This document shows positions 1 through 6,730 of a stretch of DNA of 21,298 bases, in pieces (position 1 is the first letter of the stretch; each line of letters begins with the position of its first letter). The notes under the pieces were generated by a model. That model did not search any database and had not been told where the DNA came from. It saw only the letters and a program-made list of their open reading frames with translations. This DNA comes from CAYVAP01 sp964343195 (lineage in GTDB: Bacteria; Bacteroidota; Bacteroidia; J057), in the NCBI GenBank assembly GCA_964343195.1, contig CAYFIR010000114.1, positions 1 through 21,298 on the forward strand, written 5' to 3'. The position numbers were made by a program, and so were the translations under genes.

Positions 1-128
1 TTTAGGCTACTTGTTCCAATTGGAATTGAAGCCCAGAAACTCAAAACTCACGTTACTTTATGAGAACCATTCGGGGTGTTGCTGGTTTGCCTCTTAAATC
101 ATAGACTACCCTTAGTGCAATCACCCTC

Positions 129-1775
129 ATGTCCTCACATAATTCTCCGGATATTGATACCCAACTCAAGGAAGAATTTGACCGATTCATCGAGTTTGGC
201 AACCTCCTCGATCGAACTACCCGACGCTATCTGGCCCAATACCTGTATGCGCAGTTGGTTCCGGATATTCCCATGCCTCCGGAGGAAATAGACGATACCT
301 ATTACCGGTACTTTCGCAGGGCTCTGGACCGGATTTTTGCAGACACAGATCTCTTACAACTGGTGCGGGACAAGCCCCGACTTTCTCATCAGATCGCGTC
401 TGATACGTTGTACTGGCTCCGAAAGGCCCACGAAAACCTGCAGGCGACCAATCCATATGACGATGAACGCCAGCGACTGAGCGCTGCTACCGTGATGCCT
501 CTGCGGGACTTTGTCAACCGATGGCACCACATCACCAACTATCTCCGAAACCAGTATCGCCGGGAGGAACTCGACGTAGGGTTTTATGAGAAGCGTTTTG
601 AAGAGTTTATTGGCAAAAAAATCTACGAGGACCTCTCAGCATCAGAGCGAAAGGAAATCGACCGCATCTTCACCGACCTCATCGCCCAGTGGGATGCCCT
701 CTACCAGGCCAGGCTACTTGAGTTTCAGCTGGAGAAGCTGGAAGAAGAGCAACAGGGCTTCAAGGACCTGATGGACCAGAAAATCGAAGAGTACCAGAAA
801 TTGACGGACCTGGTTTCTCCCTTCGCAGAGTATGTGGGCCGATATTGGGACATGTCTCGGGAACTGTGGGAAGACAGCAGTTTTGACATTCTTCAAAAAT
901 ACCATGACCTCCTACAGGACGAAGAGTCCATCAGGGAACTGGCCGACCTCCTCGGGCGGATGCGGGAAGCGGAAATCATCTCGGATGAAGAAGTATATGA
1001 AGAGGTCATTGTGCGGCAGGAGTGGGTAGAAGACAATGAAAACAAGGCGGAAATCGTAGGTGTCAACCAGAGCAACGACCTGAATGCCCTGCTACCGTCT
1101 GAGGCCGCGCTGCTGGGGGACGAGACGACCGAGACACTGTTTCTACAGAAGTATGCTGACCGCATCCTCCAAACCTTTCACTACCAGGATCAACACCTGG
1201 TCAAGAGTGAAGACCGCTTTACCAAAGTCAGCCAGCGTACCCGGCTCAAGGAAAAGGGGCCCTTCATCGTGTGCGTGGATACCTCGGACTCCATGTCGGG
1301 AGATGCAGAACGCATCGCCAAAGTCATCTGCTTTGCCATCCTGCGGCTTGCCGCCCGTGAAAATCGCCGTGCCTATCTGATTAACTTCTCTACGGGGATC
1401 AAAACCATCGACCTGTATGACATTGGTTCATCCCTCGATCAGATCGTGGGCTTCCTCCGAATGAGCTTTCATGGAGGCACGGACATCACCCTGGCCTTGC
1501 ATGAGGTGCTGCGCCAACTACAGACTGAGAGTTATCGCGATGCGGATGTCCTGATAGTCAGCGACTTCATCATGTACCGAATCGAAGATGACATTCTGAA
1601 GCGGGTCAAGTTTCATCAACAAAACAACGGCACCCAGTTTCACAGTCTGACCCTCCACAAGGATCCCAATGCAGAAGTAATCGAGCAGTTTGATACCAAC
1701 TGGATTTACAATCCTGGACAAAAGGGAATCGTCCGCGAGCTATCGGGTGCCCTTCGGACCATCAGCAACCGCTGA
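129..1775 (+). CDS. VWA domain protein of the ViaA/CoxE type
   Basis: A 548-residue soluble protein. The C-terminal third is a von Willebrand factor A domain with a complete MIDAS metal site: DTSDS at residues 384-388, Thr451 in HGGTD, and Asp479 in VSDF. The first 370 residues are charged and helical, with a coiled-coil-like stretch near 195-230 (LEKLEEEQQ). This layout, a long helical N-terminus followed by a C-terminal VWA domain introduced by GPFIVCVDTS, matches ViaA, which works with the MoxR-type AAA+ ATPase RavA in E. coli. At 548 residues it is longer than E. coli ViaA (about 480). The expected MoxR partner is not downstream and would have to lie just outside the left edge. The ATG at 129 is the only reasonable start, and no strong ribosome binding site is visible. 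The VWA assignment is secure; the ViaA-like role in chaperone or metal-insertase activity is inferred. Confidence 0.85.
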   Translation: MSSHNSPDIDTQLKEEFDRFIEFGNLLDRTTRRYLAQYLYAQLVPDIPMPPEEIDDTYYRYFRRALDRIFADTDLLQLVRDKPRLSHQIASDTLYWLRKAHENLQATNPYDDERQRLSAATVMPLRDFVNRWHHITNYLRNQYRREELDVGFYEKRFEEFIGKKIYEDLSASERKEIDRIFTDLIAQWDALYQARLLEFQLEKLEEEQQGFKDLMDQKIEEYQKLTDLVSPFAEYVGRYWDMSRELWEDSSFDILQKYHDLLQDEESIRELADLLGRMREAEIISDEEVYEEVIVRQEWVEDNENKAEIVGVNQSNDLNALLPSEAALLGDETTETLFLQKYADRILQTFHYQDQHLVKSEDRFTKVSQRTRLKEKGPFIVCVDTSDSMSGDAERIAKVICFAILRLAARENRRAYLINFSTGIKTIDLYDIGSSLDQIVGFLRMSFHGGTDITLALHEVLRQLQTESYRDADVLIVSDFIMYRIEDDILKRVKFHQQNNGTQFHSLTLHKDPNAEVIEQFDTNWIYNPGQKGIVRELSGALRTISNR

Positions 1776-1914
1776 GAAGCAGGCACATTCGTCGGATCGT
1801 TCTCTGATTTTGCCGGTTCACCCCGACAGTCCTTGAGGCAGGAGCTCTTTGGCCTATTTTGTGAAGTAGAATTTCCAGTCTCCATTTCTCAGTCAGCCGA
1901 TCAAACAGGACGCT

Positions 1915-2514
1915 ATGTCGCAGGAAGAATTTCAGAAGCTACGGGCCGAGTTGGAATCCCTCAGGCAGGAAAACCGACGATTACGCTCAGTTGCTCATAT
2001 CCCCAAAAACCAGAATGGACATTCTCCCACTGTTCTCCCCAAGCATGAGAACCTGATTCCAGCGTTTAATCAGCAGCTTCAGCGCATCAAGCTCGCCAAT
2101 ACCCACCTGGGCAAGGCCATGGAAAACTACCAGGAATTAAGCAGGTCTCTTGAGACCCTGATTCCTGCCCTCGAGGTTCAGTTGAAAGGGTGGGTCAACC
2201 AGCTTCAGCAGTTAAAGGATTCCCAGCAGGGAACCGAGTCCGCCTACGCCTCTGTTGTAGATGGCCTGGAAGGAAAGCTAAAGAAGCTTCGAGGAGAGAT
2301 GGACCAGCTTTCCAAAGAATCCGAAATGCGCCTCGGTCTATTGCAGCAGGAAAACAGCCAGTTGAAAGCCCAGTTGACCAGCCTACAGCAGGGACCTCAG
2401 CAAGCCAGAACCCAGGATACAGATGTTCCTGACAAAGGCAATGAAACCTCCCCTGCTACGGGCGCTGGAACCCCTGATGATCCATTCCGCACACTGAACA
2501 TTTTTGGGATTTAA
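1915..2514 (+). CDS. Small coiled-coil protein of unknown function
   Basis: A 199-residue hydrophilic protein with no signal peptide or membrane segment. Residues 1-25 and about 105-160 have strong heptad character (QEEFQKLRAELESLRQENRR; later LEGKLKKLRGEMDQLSKE), indicating coiled coils. Residues 160-185 are a low-complexity Gln/Thr/Pro/Gly linker, followed by a short tail DDPFRTLNIFGI that looks like a conserved peptide motif. It starts 139 bp after the VWA gene on the same strand with no terminator between them, so the two may be co-transcribed, and a strong terminator follows. I recognise no family. It could be a structural or adaptor protein; the coiled-coil prediction is read from the sequence and any role is unknown. 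Confidence 0.7.
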   Translation: MSQEEFQKLRAELESLRQENRRLRSVAHIPKNQNGHSPTVLPKHENLIPAFNQQLQRIKLANTHLGKAMENYQELSRSLETLIPALEVQLKGWVNQLQQLKDSQQGTESAYASVVDGLEGKLKKLRGEMDQLSKESEMRLGLLQQENSQLKAQLTSLQQGPQQARTQDTDVPDKGNETSPATGAGTPDDPFRTLNIFGI

Positions 2515-2539
2515 CCATACGGGGATACCCGATTATTCC

Positions 2540-2580
2540 AGGCCAGGAGGGTTTGTTACCCCTTCTGGCCTTTAATTTTT
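2540..2580 (+). terminator. Rho-independent terminator after the coiled-coil gene
   Basis: Left arm AGGCCAGGAGGG (2540-2551) pairs with CCCTTCTGGCCT (2560-2571). This gives a 12-bp stem with one G-T wobble and a short loop, followed by TTAATTTTT. It lies 26 bp after the stop codon of the coiled-coil gene and plausibly ends the VWA/coiled-coil transcript. Confidence 0.8.
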
Positions 2581-2749
2581 CCAAATAGCAACCCCTGTGT
2601 TGCCAAATTGTAAAAATGACACGAAGGCCCGCCTTTAGTCAAACCCGACAGAACGAGAGTCGTAACATTATATAGACGCGATCCCCTCAACATGGTATTC
2701 GGCATGATCCGAAAAAACCGTCGGCTTTTATACAAAGCCACTGGATAAG

Positions 2750-2788
2750 CTGTGTCAAAATTCCGATGAATGTCGCGAATTGACACAG
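2750..2788. repeat. 9-bp perfect inverted repeat
   Basis: CTGTGTCAA at 2750-2758 and TTGACACAG at 2780-2788 are exact reverse complements, 21 bp apart. The pairing can be extended to 12 bp (TTC/GAA) if two A residues bulge. No T-run follows on either side, so it is not an obvious terminator. It could be a regulator binding site or an RNA stem-loop in the leader of the gene at 3005. Confidence 0.5.
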
Positions 2789-2946
2789 ACCCTCCGTATA
2801 CCCTTTCACTAGTTGTAACCCATAAAACCAAACGCCTATAAGGAATATTGGTACGCTAACAGTGTGCCCATATAGTTACCGATTGCACCTGAATTAAGGC
2901 CTTGATTCCCTCCATCAGGGGTGGTACCCCCCTGTGTGTCTTTGCC

Positions 2947-2965
2947 TGACCGGCTCTGCCGGTCA
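2947..2965 (+). repeat. Hairpin upstream of the sorting-domain protein gene
   Basis: TGACCGG, loop CTCTG, CCGGTCA: a perfect 7-bp stem ending 39 bp before the ATG at 3005. A second GC-rich dyad (CAGGGG/CCCCTG, 2916-2934) sits just upstream. The short T5 tract comes only after 8 further bases (2974 onward), so attenuation is possible but not compelling. Confidence 0.5.
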
Positions 2966-3004
2966 TGATGAACAGTTTTTACTCTCACTTTAAACTTAGT
3001 TCAA

Positions 3005-3424
3005 ATGTATTCACAAGAAAATGCTTTCCCCGAGAGGGGAACAGGGGTATCATTTGCCAAAATCAAGGCTATCCCCACCAGATTATTTCTGCTCGTATGG
3101 CTGCTCATCCTGGGGGTAGCCCAGGTTCAGAGCCAGACGATCGTCATCAGGGACCCAGTGGGCAAACAGTTGAGTATTGATTCGACAATTATCTCAATCT
3201 ATCCCAACCCGGTAACCCAGGGTGGTACCCTAACGGTAGAGCCCAACCCAGAGGTGGAAGTCTTCGAACTTTCTGTTCTCGATGCCTCTGGAAATGAACT
3301 TTACAATACTCAGTCGCCGTACTATCAGACCCACCAGTTGTATTTACCCGTTGGGGTGTATGTATTCAGGCTGGATACCTCCCAGGGTATGGTGTACAGA
3401 CAGGTAATTGTAATTGAAGATTAG
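3005..3424 (+). CDS. Mini secreted protein: signal peptide plus T9SS type A sorting domain
   Basis: 139 residues. Residues about 26-44 form a signal peptide (core RLFLLVWLLILGVAQ, probable cleavage near VQSQ-T at 44/45) preceded by an unusually long charged N-region. A spacer of about 17 residues follows. Residues about 62-139 then form a complete Por secretion-system C-terminal sorting domain: SIYPNPV near 64-70, a central ELSVLDASG strand, and a LPVGVYVFRLDTSQG end typical of type A domains. The family normally sits behind large cargo that crosses the outer membrane through the type IX system and is then trimmed; here there is essentially no cargo. The stop codon overlaps the stop of the convergent 517-residue gene by 4 bp. 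The ATG at 3005 is the only in-frame start before the signal sequence. It could be a truncated remnant, a small surface peptide or a decoy for the sorting machinery. Confidence 0.75.
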   Translation: MYSQENAFPERGTGVSFAKIKAIPTRLFLLVWLLILGVAQVQSQTIVIRDPVGKQLSIDSTIISIYPNPVTQGGTLTVEPNPEVEVFELSVLDASGNELYNTQSPYYQTHQLYLPVGVYVFRLDTSQGMVYRQVIVIED

Positions 3425-4974
3425 AGACGGTAGCCTTTACCTCTTTGTTTATCGATCATGATCAGCAACCAGATGCGCTCCTCCAGTGGGCGCATCTGTT
3501 TTATTATTCTCTCTAAATCATCCAGTTTCTCCGGACCAGGCAATCGAGCCAGTTTCAACATCATATCCAGACAGTTTCTCACCGCCATGGTACGATGAGG
3601 ATGGATTTGAGCTTCTGGCAGTTTTTCCAACCTGATTCTGAGATTACGACACTCTCTTGAGAATTCTCCTAATTCATCTTCCTGAGGATTAGGGTCATCC
3701 AACAACCTTTCCAGTTTTATCCTGAAAATAAACAGATAGAAGGCGGCTGAAAAAGAGACGTCATATTCATTCAGTTTCTGGTATATGGGACCTAATTTGA
3801 TCTCCTCTTTTCTGGAATAGGCTTCCCATAGATGTATTACAAGATTAGCTATCAGTGTCCTGGAGGGGTCCAACTTCTCTACCAACTCCTTAATTGCATT
3901 CAGCCCCTGAAGAAACAACTTCTCAGACTCCCGCGGATCTTCCTCCAAATCAATCAGGTTGCAGTAGTATCGAATCATAAGAATGATGTCCCTGGCATTA
4001 ATAGGCACAAACGGAAGGCTAATTGCCCAGATATGATATTTGGTAATGTATCTGAGTAATATACGGGGGTGTTCAAGCTCATACAAACTCCTGTAATTCA
4101 GGGAGTTGAGCCACATTATCCCAAACGTGCTAAGCCAGTAAGGGCCAAACCTGTGTTGCTGAGCTACCTCTTTAAAGATTTCGGACTGTTTCATCAATTC
4201 ATCCAGATCGTATTTTTCCGGAGTAGCCTGTAGCTGAAAAAGCCTCAACCAGCGGTGAAGCATTTTTGCATGAGGCCACTTCTCTCCATTTCGCTTAAGA
4301 ATTTCCAGCGCCTCCTCATGCTGTGGTTCGATTGTTTTATCCTTACTATGATTGAGATATGTCAGAATAGGCAGTACCTCACTAAATGCACGCACCAATT
4401 CCCGCTGTTCCATAACATCATCAAACCGCCCTTTTTTCAGCCACGAAACGGGATATTTTTCTGGCAAATAAGACCCATTTTCAAACCGAAACTCCACCCA
4501 TTTTAGCCTTGCCTGATGGTACTCGACATCCCGAAGCGGCTGTCGGTCCAGGCGATTCTTTACCGTCGTGAGAGTTGTGTACATCACCTCGGGATCTACC
4601 TGGGACATGGCCTTGAGCAAAATGGTCGCTTGCTGTAGTGGATTTCCTTCTATCTCTTCCCAAATGAGAAAGCGCTCCAGGTAGCGGCTAAGTTCGGCAT
4701 TCAGCTTTTGCATCCGCCGCTTGCCCTGTCCGGGAAACTCTGCCTCAAAGGTGGCAACCCAGGTTTCACGAGGCTTTTTATGCCCCAGGTTACGCTTCCA
4801 TTTTTCAAAATGGGTATAGATCAGGTTTGCCCACCTTTGGGCATCGGTATCCTGGTGAGTGGACTCAAACTCCAACCACCGCAGGAATGCCCGCTGTCTT
4901 TTGCGGTCCAACCCCGCAAGAATGGAAAAAGCGCGAGGAAATGAAGGTATATTTTGCCCATTTTTCACGGACAA
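3421..4974 (-). CDS. Unrecognised 517-residue helical protein
   Basis: 517 residues, soluble, rich in Leu, Glu, Arg and Lys, with alternating helical segments throughout that resemble a TPR- or HEAT-like solenoid. There is no signal peptide, membrane segment or catalytic motif I can name. The N-terminus carries a basic amphipathic stretch, ILAGLDRKRQRAFLRWLEFE (residues 18-37), that could start a DNA- or protein-binding domain. The frame opens after a TAG with no ATG before this conserved-looking segment, so translation should start at TTG (4972-4974) or the GTG two codons later. The next ATG would remove about 100 residues. The gene is isolated: yidD lies about 250 bp upstream on the same strand, and the 3' end overlaps the convergent mini-T9SS gene by 4 bp. 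Its base composition looks more AT-rich than neighbouring genes. Function unknown. Confidence 0.75.
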   Translation of the reverse strand: MSVKNGQNIPSFPRAFSILAGLDRKRQRAFLRWLEFESTHQDTDAQRWANLIYTHFEKWKRNLGHKKPRETWVATFEAEFPGQGKRRMQKLNAELSRYLERFLIWEEIEGNPLQQATILLKAMSQVDPEVMYTTLTTVKNRLDRQPLRDVEYHQARLKWVEFRFENGSYLPEKYPVSWLKKGRFDDVMEQRELVRAFSEVLPILTYLNHSKDKTIEPQHEEALEILKRNGEKWPHAKMLHRWLRLFQLQATPEKYDLDELMKQSEIFKEVAQQHRFGPYWLSTFGIMWLNSLNYRSLYELEHPRILLRYITKYHIWAISLPFVPINARDIILMIRYYCNLIDLEEDPRESEKLFLQGLNAIKELVEKLDPSRTLIANLVIHLWEAYSRKEEIKLGPIYQKLNEYDVSFSAAFYLFIFRIKLERLLDDPNPQEDELGEFSRECRNLRIRLEKLPEAQIHPHRTMAVRNCLDMMLKLARLPGPEKLDDLERIIKQMRPLEERIWLLIMIDKQRGKGYRL

Positions 4975-5189
4975 AACCTACACTCAAATCATTGAATTAC
5001 AAAATAATACATGAGAATGTGTTCCATTTTCCACAGAAACACCCCACACACATACTTCCAAAACCCATAGTTTCTAGGAGGGTGTTCAGCAACTTTACTG
5101 ATGTGAGAGCAAAAGCTGTTTCCTATAGACACAAACCATGACGCCTGAGCCCCTGCAGGCAGCTTTAGGAAAGCGTTTTTTTGTTAGTA

Positions 5190-5218
5190 AGCCCGGCATC
5201 ACCTAGGGAGGTCGGGCT
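5190..5218 (-). repeat. Stem-loop just downstream of yidD
   Basis: AGCCCG (5190-5195) pairs with CGGGCT (5213-5218). An inner stem ACCT/AGGT (5201-5204 with 5209-5212) closes an AGGG tetraloop. It begins 5 bp past the yidD stop on the minus strand. The T-run (5176-5182) lies on the opposite strand and the wrong side, so this is not a classical terminator for yidD, although a structure-only end is possible. Confidence 0.4.
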
Positions 5219-5222
5219 ACTT

Positions 5223-5474
5223 CTATTTCCTCGGACGGTCTTCCCATTTTTCAGGAACGGGGTCGTGTCCGGTACCTCCCCAGGGATGGCAACTCCCAAT
5301 GCGACGTATCGCCAGATAACCCCCTCGCCAGGGGCCGTGCTTTCTCAAGGCCTCCACAGCATATGTAGAGCAGGTAGGCGTATAGCGACAACTCGTCGGA
5401 GTTAAAGGAGAAATCACATACTGGTAAAATCGAACCAGGATGATGAAGATTCCGCTGAAGAGTTTGTTGAGCAT
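5223..5474 (-). CDS. yidD: Membrane protein insertion efficiency factor YidD
   Basis: 83 residues, the normal size for the family. An N-terminal amphipathic/hydrophobic helix (LFSGIFIILVRFYQYVISPL, 5-24) is followed by the diagnostic block SCRYTPTCSTYAVEAL, then HGPWRGGYLAIRRI and the tail CHPWGGTGHDPVP. Cys residues sit at the usual three positions (in SCRY, PTCS and SCHP). YidD sits at the inner membrane and helps YidC-mediated insertion of proteins. In many genomes it lies between rnpA and yidC; here it stands alone, divergent from tgt with about 100 bp between the starts. The ATG at 5472-5474 gives the standard N-terminus. Identity is secure. Confidence 0.93.
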   Translation of the reverse strand: MLNKLFSGIFIILVRFYQYVISPLTPTSCRYTPTCSTYAVEALRKHGPWRGGYLAIRRIGSCHPWGGTGHDPVPEKWEDRPRK

Positions 5475-5562
5475 ACTGCAAGATACGAAGAATTGCTTGC
5501 TGAGGGCTGAATCCCCAAACCGAATTTGTTCCGTCTGCTAGCCATCCACCGTGGTTTTTCCC

Positions 5563-5570
5563 TACCTTTG
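5563..5570 (+). promoter_or_regulatory. Candidate -7 box of the tgt promoter
   Basis: TACCTTTG fits the Bacteroidota -7 consensus TAnnTTTG exactly and lies 7 bp before the ATG at 5578. A TTTG-like -33 box at the usual spacing is not evident (the nearest TTTG is at 5525-5528, too far upstream). If used, transcription would start about at the start codon, giving a leaderless or nearly leaderless message. Confidence 0.4.
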
Positions 5571-5577
5571 CCCGACT

Positions 5578-6714
5578 ATGACCTTAAGTTATACGCTGGA
5601 GCATAGCGATCCCAAATCCAATGCACGGGCGGGTCGCATACAAACCGACCACGGCGTTATCGAGACGCCCATATTCATGCCGGTAGGGACAGTGGGGAGC
5701 GTCAAAGCCCTCACCCAGCAGCACCTTACAGATTTAGTGCAGGCTCAGATCATCCTGGGAAATACCTACCATCTATACCTCCGCCCAGGGACCAATATCC
5801 TGGAACAGGCCGGAGGCCTTCACAAGTTCATCGGCTGGGACCGCCCCATGCTCACCGATAGTGGCGGCTATCAGGTTTTTTCATTGGCACAAAACCGAAA
5901 AATCACAGAAGAGGGCGTCACCTTTGCCAACCACATCGATGGGAGCAAACACCTGTTTACCCCTGAAAGTGTCGTGGATATCCAGCGAAGTATCGGTGCC
6001 GACATTATGATGGTGCTGGACGAGTGCCCCCCCTACCCCAGCGAGTACCAGTACGCCAAGGACTCCATGGAACTGACCCATCGGTGGGCACAGCGCTGCA
6101 AGGATCATTTCGAGAAAAATCCCGCCAAATACGGCTACGACCAGAATCTGTTTCCCATTATCCAGGGCAGCACCTACAAGGATCTGAGGACGCAGTCCAC
6201 CGAGTTTGTCGCGGGCCTGGATCTGCCAGGAAATGCCATCGGGGGCCTCTCGGTTGGTGAGCCAACGGACATCATGTATGAATTCACTGATTTGAGCTGC
6301 CGGATCTTGCCCAGGGACAAACCCCGCTACCTGATGGGAGTCGGTACTCCAGCCAATTTGCTGGAATGCATTGCACTTGGTGTCGATATGTTTGACTGTG
6401 TGCTGCCAACCAGAAATGCCCGTCACGGGCTGATCTACACGCGAGAAGGCATCCGCAACCTCAAAAACAAAAAGTACGAGGACGACTTCAGCCCACTCGA
6501 TCCAGACAGTGATTGCCCGATGGATCAGCAGTACAGCAAAGCCTACCTCCGGCACCTGTTCAAAGCCCAGGAATATCTCGCATTTACCATCGCGAGCGTT
6601 CACAACCTCGCTTTCTTCCTGTCATTGGTCAAAGAGGCCAGAGAGCGAATCGTGGATGGGACTTTTGCAAGTTGGAAGAACCAGATGGTTCCCAAACTGG
6701 AGCAGCGGCTGTAA
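5578..6714 (+). CDS. tgt: tRNA-guanine(34) transglycosylase (queuine tRNA-ribosyltransferase)
   Basis: 378 residues from the ATG at 5578. Upstream in-frame ATG 5551 would add nine residues and overlap the likely promoter. The enzyme exchanges guanine-34 of GUN-anticodon tRNAs for the queuosine precursor preQ1. Clear family blocks: TPIFMPVGTVGSVKALT (N-terminus), LTDSGGYQVFSL with the base-binding Asp94, QGSTYKDLR, DLPGNAIGGLSVGEP, RYLMGVGTPANLLE, and DMFDCVLPTRNARHG (270 onward) carrying the nucleophilic Asp. The C-terminal zinc site is odd: the usual CxCxxC is SDCPMD (Ser311, Cys313, Asp316), so only Cys313 and His342 (ASVHNL) of the four ligands remain. Everything else, including YSKAYLRHLF, is intact. 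It converges on the dynamin gene, with 16 bp between stops that hold a TAACG/CGTTA mini-hairpin. Identity is secure; zinc binding is doubtful. Confidence 0.95.
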   Translation: MTLSYTLEHSDPKSNARAGRIQTDHGVIETPIFMPVGTVGSVKALTQQHLTDLVQAQIILGNTYHLYLRPGTNILEQAGGLHKFIGWDRPMLTDSGGYQVFSLAQNRKITEEGVTFANHIDGSKHLFTPESVVDIQRSIGADIMMVLDECPPYPSEYQYAKDSMELTHRWAQRCKDHFEKNPAKYGYDQNLFPIIQGSTYKDLRTQSTEFVAGLDLPGNAIGGLSVGEPTDIMYEFTDLSCRILPRDKPRYLMGVGTPANLLECIALGVDMFDCVLPTRNARHGLIYTREGIRNLKNKKYEDDFSPLDPDSDCPMDQQYSKAYLRHLFKAQEYLAFTIASVHNLAFFLSLVKEARERIVDGTFASWKNQMVPKLEQRL

Positions 6715-6730
6715 CGACGGCGTTATGTCG

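Larger units (their letters stand above)
2581..3004. other. Gene-free stretch with several dyads
   Basis: No convincing gene in this 424-bp spacer. A 91-codon minus-strand ORF crosses it but has no recognisable character. Three inverted repeats are visible: CTGTGTCAA (2750-2758) with TTGACACAG (2780-2788); CAGGGG (2916-2921) with CCCCTG (2929-2934); and TGACCGG (2947-2953) with CCGGTCA (2959-2965). They lie upstream of the small sorting-domain protein gene and could be operator, leader or terminator elements. Confidence 0.55.

Noticed and set aside
2556..2831. 91-codon minus-strand ORF in the gene-free spacer
   Set aside because: Overlaps the terminator hairpin, has no recognisable domain or hydrophobic pattern, and no promoter or neighbour support.
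5551..5577. Earlier start codon for tgt
   Set aside because: It adds nine residues with no family match and overlaps the TACCTTTG promoter-like box.
5881..6603. 240-codon minus-strand ORF inside tgt
   Set aside because: Antisense shadow of a well-conserved tgt coding sequence.
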